Assembly: GCA_039707465.1 (NCBI GenBank)
Contig: CM077653.1
Location: forward strand, 3,673,684 to 3,737,683
Length of the DNA stretch: 64,000 bases
Direction: 5' to 3'
Source of the DNA: Rhabdophis nuchalis
Taxonomy: Eukaryota; Chordata; Lepidosauria; Squamata; Natricidae
In this document: positions 32,548-42,957 of the stretch, piece by piece
Numbering within the stretch: the first letter of the stretch is position 1
Layout: each line of letters opens with the position of its first letter
Translations under genes and position numbers: made by a program
Notes under the pieces: model-generated
The model's database searches: none
What the model saw: only the letters and a program-made list of their open reading frames with translations
What the model was told of the DNA's origin: nothing

Positions 32548-32858
32548 AATAAAAACGGGACACCAAAAGGAAATAAATGTCAAAGTTCCTTCGGTAAATG
32601 CAATGGCTGAATCCTAAAGGGGGAATTATCAGGCCTGCAGCCATCTTTTCTTTTGGATCTTTGGCCTGCCACACTATCTATTCTTCTACTATGCACTTTC
32701 TATGGTGGGAAAATGGGAGGTGGGATTGTAGGGAGTTAGATGATAGGTAGCCATAACAACATTATTTCTAGAAAGCCAAGGTCATCCTTTGTCTCTGCAC
32801 CTCTGCACCTGGCCGGAACTGGATGGGTGGAAGCTGCCAGCATGGCTGAGGGAGATCG
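32548..32858. other. Single-copy spacer, nothing recognised
   Basis: No gene or family; the sequence leading into the next LTR-like fragment may be its 5' part. Confidence 0.3.
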
Positions 32859-33035
32859 GACCATGGGATGGACTGGTGGGTGTGGGGGCAAGATCTTGAA
32901 CTTTCAACTGGGTGGGGAAAACCGGGAAGCTTTCAGATTTGGGTTTTCCCAGATGTGCCAACATGGCTCTCTTAAGAATTTGGAGCTTTGCATTGGACTC
33001 TGATTTACTTTTAGATGCTATCTGGAACCCTGACA
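32859..33035 (+). mobile_element. LTR-like 3' fragment, copy 2
   Basis: CCATGGGATGGACTGG, GAAGCTTTCAGATTTGGG and the end GGAACCCTGACA align with 28389-28574. Confidence 0.4.
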
Positions 33036-33777
33036 TTTACCCAAATCTTAACCTGACTGCTGACTGTCACGGAAGGCATTGAGAAAGGGGAACATCCAGT
33101 AAGAACTGCAAGGAAGGCAAGAAGGCCTCTGTCTTCAGACGCATGTCCGATTGTCTTTTTTCCTTTATGCACCTCTCTCTCTCTCTCTCTCTGTCTCTGT
33201 CTCTCTGTCTCTCTCTCTCTCCCTCCTTGCTGCCTCCTCTACATAGTCTTCATCTCGCCTGTGACAGACCCTATCTGATCGTTAATAATATAATAATGAA
33301 ATAGCAGCTGGAGAGACACTTGGATAATCATCTAAGCAAAGGCTCATTAGCACGGTGGAACAATCACTGCCATGTAATAACACATCCCAGGAAATTTCAA
33401 TTAAAATGGAAAGTTGCTTGCAGTTTTGCATTAGGGAGCGAGCCAGCCAATAGTGTAATTACTGGCAGGCAGGATGAGTCAAGTCCGTTCTTTTGCAGCT
33501 GGGAGCCCTCCCTGGAGGGGTGGGGAGAAACAAGGGAGTCTCCGGAGGGTTTTTGTCCCTTTAGGAACTGAGTGGCAGGTGAACCGTGCAGCTGGTTTGC
33601 TCTCCAATCAGGGAAAGGGTCTTCCCTCCGCCAGCTGTGATGCTCCGGCCTACTTCTCCATGACTGGCCTTGGCGTCAGCCAATGGTTTTCCTCTCGTGC
33701 TTCTAAGGCAGCCATTCAGCAGAGTCTTCTCATTGTTCCGACCGATCAAGGCACCATAGGAACAGCACATGAGCATC
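33036..33777. other. Single-copy region with (CT)n; possible conserved element
   Basis: (CT)n-rich at 33174-33222. 33240-33470 is AT-rich unique sequence with TGTAATTACTGG (TAAT core). No exon. Confidence 0.3.
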
Positions 33778-34121
33778 TTTGGAAGCCTGGCTCGCTTGCA
33801 GAGAGCTGGCGGGCCCGGCCCTCTGGAACGACCTTCCCCCCGATATTAGAAAGACTACGGACCTCCGCTCCTTCCGTCTGAAATTAAAAACACACTTTTT
33901 CCGCTTGGCCGGCCTAGGCTAGTCTCTCTTTCTATGGGGTTTTAAACTTATTCATAGCTGCTGGGTATTTTTGTTTAACGGGTTTTAGCACAGGAATAGA
34001 TTTAATTTGTTTTTATATTATGTATTTATATTTGTATATTTATTGTTTTTACTTTCCCTGTGCACCACCCCGAGTCCCCGTGGGGAGAGGGAGCGGTTCT
34101 ACAAATTAAATTTGAAAAATT
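33778..34121 (+). mobile_element. L2-like LINE 3' end
   Basis: GGCCCTCTGGAACGACCTTC encodes the ALWNDLPP-like motif, then LRSFRLKLKTHFF-like sequence and a 3' UTR to CCCCGAGTCCCCGTGGGGAG. Frame continuity is lost in places. Confidence 0.75.
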
Positions 34122-34215
34122 AAATTTGGCAGCCAATCCATAGTTCCCTTCCCTGGCCAATGAATGAGTGCAGATAAACTCCAGGCAATCATTGGTTGCT
34201 TGTTGAGTTTTAAGC

Positions 34216-34320
34216 AGGGGTGAAATGCTACCGGTTCGGGATGGTTCACCCAAACCGGTAGTAAAACATGCCACCGGTTCACAGAACCGATTGTTAAAAA
34301 ACAACAACTAAAAATCCATA
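34216..34320 (+). mobile_element. hAT MITE, left-end fragment
   Basis: CAGGGGTGAAATGCTACCGG followed by ACCGGTAGTAAAACATGCC resembles the 36263 family. The right end is not found. Confidence 0.45.
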
Positions 34321-34387
34321 AACAATGCTTTAGAGCAGTGCACGCCACAACAAATCGACACAAGGACAGGAAAAGAAAAGCCCTCAT

Positions 34388-34728
34388 CTTCACAACATGC
34401 ATGATATAGCTTGCCCCACTTCTATGGTATTGTCTCCTCCAACTGAATCCTTCAAGTACCAAAAGATAATTTACTCCCCGAGGGTGGAAAGTAGTCTGGA
34501 TTCCCAGGAGGAATTCTTCATATATACCCGGAAAACCAAGAGACGGCAAAGTTTAGATAGTTTGGGGTTGGGAGGAAGAGAGTTCAGACAGCTCCTCCCT
34601 AGAAGTTCTCAGGATGTATCTTTAATGATGCAAGGGCTTTGCTTTACTTTGGCAAGATTCTGTCTGTAGGTGAAGAACAATAAAGAAGCAGCTTAGAAGT
34701 AACTTCGTGTGTCTTTGGGGGCCTGACA
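34388..34728 (+). mobile_element. Possible LTR 3' end
   Basis: AATAAAG at 34679 then 40-odd bases to GGGGGCCTGACA looks like a poly(A) signal and LTR terminus. ATCAT follows at 34729 and also occurs upstream near 34190, a possible 5-bp duplication, but the left terminus is unconvincing. Confidence 0.25.
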
Positions 34729-35090
34729 ATCATGTATGCATGCACAAAGATGGAAAGTGAGAGCAAAACTCAATAGCCATCCTTAATAAATAATGGAAAA
34801 AAAACTTCAGTCTGTTTGTTAAGGCAGAACAGCAGGTAGATAAGCAGAAGGAGACTACGAAATAGTTTCTCTGCCTGCAGGACGAATCTGAAGGTAAGAA
34901 ATACTGAGAAACACTGCAAAGCCAGGATAGGTTATTACTGCATGCTAACAGTCTTCTCCCTGGAGAAAGCTGTACGGAGCTCTTTCTGGCTTGGAGCAAT
35001 CCAGAGACTTAGGATTTTTAATTCAGCCTTGGAAGCATCCACCACCCCTTCTCATCGCTGTAGCTGTCTGAAAAAGGACCTGAATAGTGC
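34729..35090. other. Single-copy spacer, nothing recognised
   Basis: No family recognised. Confidence 0.3.
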
Positions 35091-36045
35091 TACACATACA
35101 GTCTAGCCTAAGTGTAGTGCTCAAAATTGTCTGCTACAACGCCCTACCTGTCAACGACTACTTCAGCTTCAACCACAATAATATTTGGGCAAACAATAGG
35201 TACAAACTCAAGGTCAACCGCTCCAAACTCGACTGCAGAAAATACGACTTCAGCCACAGAGTGGTCAACGCCTGGAAGGCTCTACCTGACTCTGTTGCTA
35301 CATCTTCTAAATCCCACAGCTTCAACCTCAAACTGCCTCCCGTGGACCTCACCCCATTCCTAAGAGGTCCGTAAAGGGGGCGTGCATAAGCGCACCAGCG
35401 TGCCTACCATCCCTGTCCTACTCTGCCCATCCCTGTCCTACTCTGCCCTACTCTGTACTCATTTCATGTGCTCCTGTCCATGTTCATACTTCAGTTTCAG
35501 TTTCAGTTTATTTGGATGTATATCCCGCCCTATCTCCCCGAAGGGACTCAGGGCGGCGCACAGGCAAATATAAAACAATACAATAAATACAATACAGTGT
35601 TAAAATGGAATTAAATTAACTAGCCTGTGCTAAAATATAACAAAACTTTTAAAATCCCCTACCAAATACAGTTAAATTATTTCTAGTCTAAAATCTAGGC
35701 TAAAGTCTAAGCTAAAATCTAAAATCTAAGCTCTAAGCTAGGCCAGCTAGGTGAAAGAAGTGTGTTTTCAGTGAACGGCGAAAAAGGTGAAGGACCCTGA
35801 TGGTACGAAGTTCGGGGGGTAGGTCATTCCAGAAGGCCGGGCCTGCCACAGAGAAGGCTCTCCCCCTGGGGGTCGCCAGCCGGCATTGACCGGCAGACGG
35901 CACCCTGAGGAGGCCCTCCCTGTGGGAGCGGACCGGTCGAAGGGAGGTATGCGGTAGCAGACGGTCCCGCAAATAACTGGGCCCTGTGCATACTTATGTC
36001 TGTTACCTTTGTACATGTTTGACAAACCAAATAAAATAACAATAA
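35091..36045 (+). mobile_element. Non-LTR LINE ORF2 C-terminus (CR1/Rex-like), split by an L2 fragment
   Basis: Reads IVCYNALPVNDYFSFN, then KLDCRKYDFSHRVVNAWKAL and PDSVATSSKSHSFNLKLP, ending LTPFLRGP. It is a reverse-transcriptase C-terminal domain and resumes after 35986 with TGTACATGTTTGACAAACC. Related copies are at 42.96 and 55.98 kb. The family assignment is uncertain. Confidence 0.75.
35492..35985 (-). mobile_element. L2-like LINE inserted in another LINE
   Basis: Minus-strand relic with SHREGLLRVPS, AFWNDLPPEL and a 3' UTR ending TATCCCGCCC. TTCATACTT before and GCATACTT after suggest a short target duplication. Confidence 0.75.
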
Positions 36046-36262
36046 AAACATAAGCAGCAATTCAACAACTCCTACTCCTGCTCCCCCATCCTCTTCTACT
36101 GCTCTTCACTTAGTTTGAGAAAAGAGAGTTTGCTTTTCAAATGTCTTCAGATGTCTTAAAAAGGGAGAGAAGTGCCTTGGCATAATTTTCGCTGTATATG
36201 GTAGCTAAGAAGTCTCTACGTGAAGGTGGACTTCTTCAATCTCAATAAATAACTACATGCAT

Positions 36263-36814
36263 CAGTGGTGTGATTAATTTTTTTTTACTACTGGTTCTGT
36301 GGGCTTGGCTTGGTGGGTGTGGCATGGCTTGGTGGCAGGGGGAGGATACTGCAAAATCCCCATTCCCTCCCGATCAGCTGAGACTCGGGAGGCAGAGAAT
36401 AGATGGGGGTGGGGCCAGTCAGAGGTGATTTCGTTGACTTACCATATTTTTCGGACTATAAGACGAGGCAGAGAATAGATGGGGGTGGGGCCAGTCAGAG
36501 GTGATTTTGTTGACTTACCGTATTTATCGGACTATAAGACGAGGCAGAGAATAGATGTGGGTGGGGCCAGTCAGAGGTGATTTTGTTGACTTACCGTATT
36601 TTTCGGACTATAAGACGAGGCAGAGAATAGATGGGGGTGGGGCCGGTCAGAGGTGATTTTGTTGACTTACCGTATTTTTCGGACAATAAGACGAGGCAGA
36701 GAATAGATGGGGGTGGGGCCGGTCAGAAGTGGTATTTACTGGTTCTCAGAACTACTCAAAATTTCTGCTACCGGTTCTTCAGAACTGGTCAGAGCCTGCT
36801 GAATACCGCCTCTG
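36263..36814. mobile_element. hAT MITE containing a 76-bp minisatellite; perfect 8-bp duplication
   Basis: CAGTGGTGTGATTAATTTTT to GAATACCGCCTCTG, with ACATGCAT on each side (36255-36262, 36815-36822). The interior GGTTCTGTGGGCTTGGCTTG and GGATACTGCAAAATCCCC occurs again at 46.2 kb as the start of a long tandem array. Confidence 0.9.
36389..36735 (+). repeat. 76-bp minisatellite, four full units plus a partial
   Basis: GAGGCAGAGAATAGATG begins units at 36389, 36465, 36541, 36617 and 36693, exactly 76 bp apart. Each full unit ends with TACCGTATTTTTCGGACTAT-like sequence from a different transposon family. Confidence 0.97.
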
Positions 36815-36903
36815 ACATGCATCACCACTAAATATGGATGGTCCATTTAGTGACGCTGGACTTACGGTTTGTAAGAAATTAGCAATGCTGAGGAACATTA
36901 GTC

Positions 36904-37348
36904 CAGGGGTGAGTTGCTGGGGATTCGCAAGGGTTCAGGAGAACCTCTAGCTAAGATTCTGTGCAGTTCATGAGAACCCCCAAATCCCACTCCTGGCTGG
37001 CCCTGCCCACCACACTCTGCCCCTCCTAGGAGTCCCCATATGACCCATTTTGGATACACGTAAGTGCAGGGCACGCACGGAGGCTCCAGGAGGGTGAAAT
37101 ACAGACCTACCAGAAGTTTTGGAAGGTGGGAAATGGGCCCGTTTGTGACCTCCAGAGGGCCTCCGGAATCTGGGGAAGCTGTTTTTGCCCTCCCGGAGAC
37201 ACGAGAAAAGGTTCTGGAGCCCGGGCAGTTAAAAAATGCACCACCCCACCATGGTGCAGGAGGCCAACTGGGTGATGCCTACCATAGCCACGTCCACCCA
37301 GAAACCGGTCAGAGAGCCCCTTGCTAAAAAATTTGAAGCCCACCCTTG
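36904..37348. mobile_element. hAT MITE
   Basis: CAGGGGTGAGTTGCTGGGGA to TTGAAGCCCACCCTTG, flanked by CATTAGTC and CATTAGTT (7 of 8). It is 81 bp from the preceding hAT. Confidence 0.85.
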
Positions 37349-37826
37349 CATTAGTTTGCATCCTTCCAGCTGGTCAATGGTGGAATATATTGCCAAGCCT
37401 GTTTTTGTGGGAAAATCTAAAATTCCAGATTGCGACCACAAGCATCCAAAGCCACCGTTGAAAATGGAATCTTCCTGATTTGTCGAAGTGCAAGCTACCC
37501 CTTTTAGATGATCAAGTAATCAACGGAAGTGCTTCGGTTGATTCAGCTCAAGGGGGATTGGATTGAATGCACCCCTTCCTGTTGACTTAAATCTCAGGAG
37601 TGATTTACATTCTTGAACTGAATAGGGAGCCTTGCAATTCAGAAATGGAGTGTGGCTTCTGATTTGTAAGCACGTTCCAACTTCCCTCCCATGTATAAAG
37701 TGGAATGTAGCTTCATTCACCACACAGTTTGATCTGGGGAAAGGAATCTTGTAAGTGTGGAATCTCTCACTCTTTTGCTACAACTTTAGGCAGGTTAGTT
37801 TGGGAAAAAAAGAGATTTTGTTGACT
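37349..37826. other. Single-copy spacer, nothing recognised
   Basis: No family or gene was recognised. Confidence 0.3.
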
Positions 37827-38206
37827 TACCGTATTTTTCGGACTATAAGGTGCACCGGGGTACAATACACACCATTATTTTGAAGACGTAATTTTTTTTA
37901 AAAAAGTGTTTCAACCTTGCAGGCCTCCCAAAACCTCTGCACACCTTGAGTTTTTTTTGGGGGGGTGGTGGTTTTTTTTTTTGCAAACAATGGGCATCCA
38001 AAGCTTTGCAGAGTGCTCCTTGGGGCTGGGGAGGCAGAAACTGCCTGTTTTTTGCTCAATTTTGCCCTGCCCAACCCCCAGGAGCACTTTGCAAGCCTCC
38101 CAAATCCTTTGCACGTCCATTTTTGCAAAGGGGGAGGGGTTTCGGGAAGCCAAAAATGCTGTATTCAGTGTATGATGCACCCAGATTTTCACCCTCTTTT
38201 TTTTTC

Positions 38207-38935
38207 CCCCCGAAAATTTTTTATTGGTTTTTAACCAATTATATTGTAGGAAAAGGGTATAAGGATTTTGTTTTACATTGTAGAGCTTCCATGTCAGAGG
38301 TGGTGGAGTCATGTGGGTCTTCTTTCAATTATTTTGTTAAGTAGAAAATGGTCGGAAATACATATACAGTGGTACCTCAGTTCACGAACTTAATTCGTGA
38401 ACTGTTCGCGATCCGAATTGGTTGTGAAGCGAGGCACAATTTCCCATAGGGTTCAATGTAAATCCGGTTAATCCGTTCTGACCTTGTTTTTTGGTCGTGA
38501 TTCTTGAACTGACTCTGTTCGCGAACAGAATTGGTCGTGAACAGAGGCACAGTTTCCCATAGGGTTCAATGTAAATCCGGTTAATCCGTTCTGACCTTGT
38601 TTTTAAAATGTCCGCGGCTCCGGTTCGTGAAGCGAGGCGGGGTTCGTGAATCCGAGCATTTTTACGAACTTTTCTGTTCGTGATGCGAGGGCGGAGTTCG
38701 TGAAGCGAGGCGGAGTTCGTGAAGCGAGGCAGAGTTCGTGAAGCGGAGCGTATTTTTACGAACTTTTCCGTTCGTGAACCGAAACGGTGTTCGTGAACCG
38801 GGGCACATTTTTTGGGAAATTTTTGGTCGTAATCCGAATTGGTCGTGAACAGAGGCGTTCGTGAACAGAGGTACCACTGTATATCACATTTTTCATTTTA
38901 AGTTCATACATTCAATCTTTAGTTCTGAATTCACA
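38207..38935 (-). mobile_element. Retroposed insert with ~15-bp flanking repeat, itself hosting a mariner-like MITE
   Basis: ATTTTCACCCTCTTTTT occurs before (about 38190) and after (about 38937). The left side begins T-rich, as expected for a minus-strand poly(A) retroposon. The family is unknown; AAATTTTTTATTGG resembles L1 3' ends. Confidence 0.45.
38367..38879. mobile_element. Mariner-like MITE with TA duplication
   Basis: CAGTGGTACCTCAGTTCACG to CAGAGGTACCACTG, with TA on each side (38365-38366, 38880-38881). Internal GTTCGTGAAGCGAGGC-type units are repeated and two ~130-bp halves share CAATGTAAATCCGGTTAATC. Confidence 0.85.
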
Positions 38936-39103
38936 TCATTTTCACCCTCTTTTTGAGGGGAGGTGTGTCTTATACTCTGAAAATTATGGTATGTGGTTTT
39001 TTTCCCTGCGTGAGTTCCTCTCTTTCCCTGAATCATATCCTTGTAGCCTTATCCTTCCTTAATTTCTGATTTATACGTCTGACTGGCTCTCCAGTCTACA
39101 ATC

Positions 39104-39360
39104 CAGGGGTGGGTTTTAGCCGGCGTTACTCCCAGTTTGCTTGTGCATGCGCTTTGTGTGCGCATTGGACATGCATGCGCTGTTCAATGGAAATTGTTCT
39201 GCACATGTACAGAACTCCCCAAAAAGATGGCGGTAGCGACAGCAGCGATGACCGGGGAACCAGTTCCGGTCAGCCGGGTCACTGCTGGTTCTGCGACCCA
39301 TGCCGGCATACCACTACCGATTTGGCCAAACCAGTCCGAATCAGTAGGAACCCACCACTG
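39104..39360. mobile_element. hAT MITE
   Basis: CAGGGGTGGGTTTTAGCCGG to GGAACCCACCACTG, flanked by CTACAATC (39096-39103) and GTACAATC (39361-39368), 7 of 8 matching. Confidence 0.88.
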
Positions 39361-39471
39361 GTACAATCTGACCAGAACTTTCCAGTGCTAAGTGTTGTTC
39401 AGTTTGTTGTTAGTTGTTCGGTTTGTTGTGTCCAACTCATCACAACTCCATGGACCACATTCCTCCAGACC

Positions 39472-39927
39472 TGTTAGGATAATTATCCTGATGTTGGGCT
39501 GCCAATATATATAAGCCAGGATTCTTAAAGAGTATATGTAACTTTAAGGACTATGTGGAATCTGATTGGCTGTGCTTCCCAGCTCAACCATAAAAGGCAG
39601 ATGGAAACACAGTTCATCCTTTTTGCTTTCCTTTGCTTCCTGATTGCCACTGAGGAAGAAGCTGAACATGAAGACGGAAGAGAACCATTGTTTTGAATTA
39701 CTGTAAGATAACTGTTGTTTTGGTGAAGGACTGTTTATTGTTAGAGGAGTTAGCATCACTGTTTGGAAGAAGTATTTTAGTTACATCAAGAGTAAAGACT
39801 ATTTATTTTTTCTACCAGCAGTGGTTGATAGTTATTTGTGTGGTTTAAGCAACGTATCTCTTACTGTCCGGTGTATTGCACTATTCCGCCTTTATTTTCC
39901 AACTCGGGAGTTTTTTTACCCCTAACA
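39472..39927 (+). mobile_element. Solo LTR with exact 5-bp duplication
   Basis: Starts TGTTAGG and ends CCCTAACA (6-bp inverted ends, TG...CA). AGACC flanks both sides (39467-39471, 39928-39932). A CCAAT-type inverted box and TATA box lie inside; AGTAAA at 39791 may act as poly(A) signal. No internal retroviral genes. Class undetermined. Confidence 0.92.
39564..39600 (+). promoter_or_regulatory. LTR promoter: inverted CCAAT and TATA box
   Basis: GATTGG at 39564-39569 and ATAAAAG at 39590-39596, 20-odd bases apart, in a complete solo LTR. Activity is unknown. Confidence 0.5.
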
Positions 39928-40075
39928 AGACCTTCCTGTCCTCTACCATCCTTTGGAGTCCATTGAAGCTCATGCTGACTGCTTCGGCGACTCCGTCCAG
40001 CCACCTCCTTCTCTGTCCTCTCCTTCTTCTTCTTTTGCCCTCCATCATTTTCGCCCTCCATCATTCCCAGCATTT

Positions 40076-40420
40076 TCCAGCAGTTATTGGGTTTTTAACA
40101 GAATTAAAAATCTCAACATGGCCAATGGCCAATTTGTTTTTCTTGAACCAGAAGCCTTTGGACTTCAAACCTGATCCAAATTTTGTTCCCATTGAATCCT
40201 GAACTCAAGTCAATTCCTGACTGGTTCACCCATCCCTAAAACGGAAAGGATCACCATTCATGAACAGAGAAAACTTGAGAAGATTTGCTTCTCAAATCTT
40301 TTGATAAACCAAGATCAATCTCTACTGGAATGCTTGCACCAACATCCATGCCAAAAACTATCATCGTTTTCAACATTTGTTTTACATTAATGCATTGTCT
40401 CCAAGATGCCTCCTCATTGA
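40076..40420. other. Single-copy spacer, nothing recognised
   Basis: No family or gene recognised. Confidence 0.3.
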
Positions 40421-40482
40421 TGAGAGAGAGGGAGGGAGGGAAGGAGGGAGGGAGGGGAAGAGAGAGGGAGAGAGAGATCCAG
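40421..40482 (+). repeat. (GGGA)/(GAGA) purine microsatellite
   Basis: Short imperfect polypurine array. Confidence 0.9.
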
Positions 40483-40845
40483 AGAGGAAAAAAATCCATC
40501 TCGTAAATATCAAGTTTTTATTTGCAGAACAGCTCATTTTATGCAAATGAAGCCACGGGCTGCAAGAAGTAGTTTATTTTAACAGTCACCTGTGGAGACT
40601 GTTTTCTCAGGTTGATTGGAGTAGGGAGAAATGGGGGGGAGGGAAGGGGGCTTTGCAGTTTACTTACAGGGTTTCAAAAATAATCTTTTGTAAGTGAAAG
40701 CACCTCTTAAGAGTGAAAGAGAAAGCAATGGGTGCGGTTTAGCACATCAACGCAGGTTTTCGTAACACCATCCTTATTTTGCGATGCTTTACACCGAAGG
40801 TCTCTGGGTTTCCTGAACATCTTTTTATTCAGTTGCAGACATTTG
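40483..40845. other. Single-copy spacer; possible conserved element
   Basis: TTATGCAAATGAAG at about 40542 contains an octamer (ATGCAAAT). No coding signal. Confidence 0.25.
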
Positions 40846-41500
40846 GACAGAGGGGGGGGGAGAGGAAATAAGGGAGGGAGGGAGAGGGAGGGAGAGAGGG
40901 AGGGAGGGAGAGAGGGAAGTAGGGAATGAAAGAGGGAGAGGGAGAGAGGAAGAGGGAGAGGGAGGGAGAGAGGGAGGGAGGGAGAGAGGGAAATAGGGAA
41001 TGAAAGAGGGAGAGGGAGAGAGGAAGAGGGAGAGGGAGGGAGGGACAGAAGGAGAGACAGAGGGAGATAGAAGGAGGGAGGGACAGAGGGAGGGAGGGAA
41101 GGAGTGAAAGAGAGAAAGGGACAAAGGAAGAGGAAGAGACAGAGGGAGGGTGAGGGAAAGGGACAGCTGAAGAGTGGGGGAGAGATAGAGGGATAAGACA
41201 GAAGATGGGGGGAGAGGGAGGGAGAGACAGAGGGGAGGAGAGAGGGAGGGAGGGACAGCAGGAGAGACAGAGGGAGGGAGGGAGATAGAAGGAGGCAGGG
41301 AGAGAGGGAGGGAATGAAAGAGAGAAAGGGACAGAGGAAGGGACAGAGGGAGGGTGAGGGAGGGAAAGGGACAGATGAAGAGTGGGGGAGAGATAGAGGG
41401 ATAAGACAGAAGGAGGGAGGGAGAGAGGGAGGGAGAGACAGAGGGAGGGAAGGAGAGACAGAGGGGAGGAGAGAGGGAGGGAGGGACAGAGGGAGAGAGA
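40846..41500 (+). repeat. Polypurine minisatellite with higher-order units
   Basis: GGGA/GAGA-rich. GGGAATGAAAGAGGGAGAGG recurs at about 40922 and 40996, and AGAGTGGGGGAGAGATAGAG at about 41171 and 41379 (208 bp apart). The 265-codon minus frame is an artefact. Confidence 0.95.
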
Positions 41501-42172
41501 TCACCAGAGGCGGAAATACTATATCAGCCCTGGCTGCTTCTGTCCCAGTTCTGAAATATTAATAAGGCTCAAAAAGATTCAATTTAAGTCAGGAGTTTCC
41601 TGGTGAAATTTTAAGCCGTTCTTTCTAATACTGTTTTATGTAAACCCCTTACTAAAAGCTCCTGGGTAATTTTGAAACAATCAGTGGAATCCTAAGGGGA
41701 AAAAATAATCGGATGAGCCAATATTTACCGTAGGGGAACTTTCACTCAAATTTGGAAAAGCAGGCAGGACAGAAGGCTGAATCTTCTTTATGGGCTTGGC
41801 TGAGGAAATGAAAAAGAACGAGAATGTATCTTTCCATGTCAGGTAATATTTGCCACCACCCGTATGGACTCAGGAGTAAGCCTACAGAGTATCTGAATTG
41901 TGAGATGGCCAAGCAGAGCACCTGAACTAAGGCATTTGGCGTCTGATTGGTTAGTTAATATCTTTGGGCTTAGCATTCTGTACTAATCCAGCTATTTTTT
42001 AACAGGTATGAAAGACAGTTGAGAAATGAAAGTTCAGTTCAACCGATCTATTGCTAAAAGCCTACGTACAGGAATCTTCTCAACTCACAGTCCATTGGCG
42101 TGAGATGAGAGCCAACAGGTAACTCAACAAGGGTGGTACTTAGTTTACTTGCGACCCCGTAGAGATTCTAGA
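41501..42172. other. Single-copy region, no gene seen
   Basis: AT-moderate unique sequence; possible conserved stretch at 41540-41740. Confidence 0.25.
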
Positions 42173-42525
42173 GGGACGCGGTGGCTCAGTGACTAAGATG
42201 CTGAGCTTCTCGATCAGAAAGGTCGGCAGTTCGGCAGTTCGAATCCCTCACACCGCATAACGGAGTGAGCTACCACTACTCATCCCAGCTTCTGCCAACG
42301 AAAAGCACGAAAGCACATTAAAAATGCAAGTAGAAAAATAGGAACCACCTTAGGTGGGAAGGCAACAGCGTTCCATGCGCCTTTAGTGTTGAGTCATGCC
42401 AGCCACATGACCATGGAGATGTCTTCGGACAGCGCTGGCTCTTCGGCTTTGAGACGGAGATGAGCACCGGCTCCCAGAGATGGGAATGACTAGTATATAT
42501 GTACAAGGGGAACCTTTATCTTTAC
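42173..42525 (+). mobile_element. Sauria-type SINE
   Basis: GGGACGCGGTGGCTCAGTGA to CCTTTATCTTTACC, near full length. Confidence 0.88.
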
Positions 42526-42957
42526 CTATAGCTGTATCATTGTGTTCAGTATAGATCCAGCTACTAACTCATCATGGTCAAGAAGGTATAATTTGAAGGA
42601 TTTGCAATCAGAGGACTTGTGACGGGGGAAGTATCAACTCAACTCGTGGACATCTAACTTTCCATGGGGAAGTACTTTGCTCAAATATATCCCTGAGGAT
42701 GTTTGTTAAAGTCCTCTTGTAAAGACCAACCTCATCCTTCCACAAAGACTCTATCCATGTTTTTGTGTCCAAAGTGAGGTGGTTTCCAAGCAGAAGATGT
42801 GGAAGAACATCCATTGGCAAACCAGATGCTGCTTTTACACATTTCTACAAGAAAAGCTGGGATTTGTTACATTGTTCCAGGATTTCTTCAAGGCCAATGT
42901 CCTTCTCAAACTTCGGTTGCCTTTCTCATCTCCATCCTAGCATTCTTCTCTGGTAAC
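42526..42957. other. Single-copy spacer, nothing recognised
   Basis: No family or gene recognised. Confidence 0.3.

Larger units (their letters stand above)
37827..38991. mobile_element. ACCGTATTTTT-family DNA element, multiply interrupted
   Basis: Left end TACCGTATTTTTCGGACTAT, right end CTTATACTCTGAAAATTATG-GTA. The interior CTCAATTTTGCCCTGCCC parallels 28.1 kb. A ~730-bp insert (about 38207-38935) lies between two copies of ATTTTCACCCTCTTTTT. Confidence 0.7.
39392..40075 (-). mobile_element. Bov-B LINE 3' part, split by a solo LTR
   Basis: GTCCAACTCATCACAACTCC before the break and TTCCTGTCCTCTACCATCC after it are one continuous Bov-B ORF2 C-terminal segment. CCCTCCATCATT is duplicated near its end. 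Confidence 0.8.

Noticed and set aside
34190..34733. Solo LTR bounded by ATCAT repeats
   Set aside because: The proposed left end lacks the inverse of the right end CCTGACA and crosses a hAT fragment; only the right part is listed, at low confidence.
36389..36735. CRISPR array
   Set aside because: Units are contiguous 76-bp tandem repeats without variable spacers, in a vertebrate context.
40707..41504. 265-codon minus-strand frame rich in Ser, Leu and Pro
   Set aside because: It is the translation of a polypurine minisatellite.
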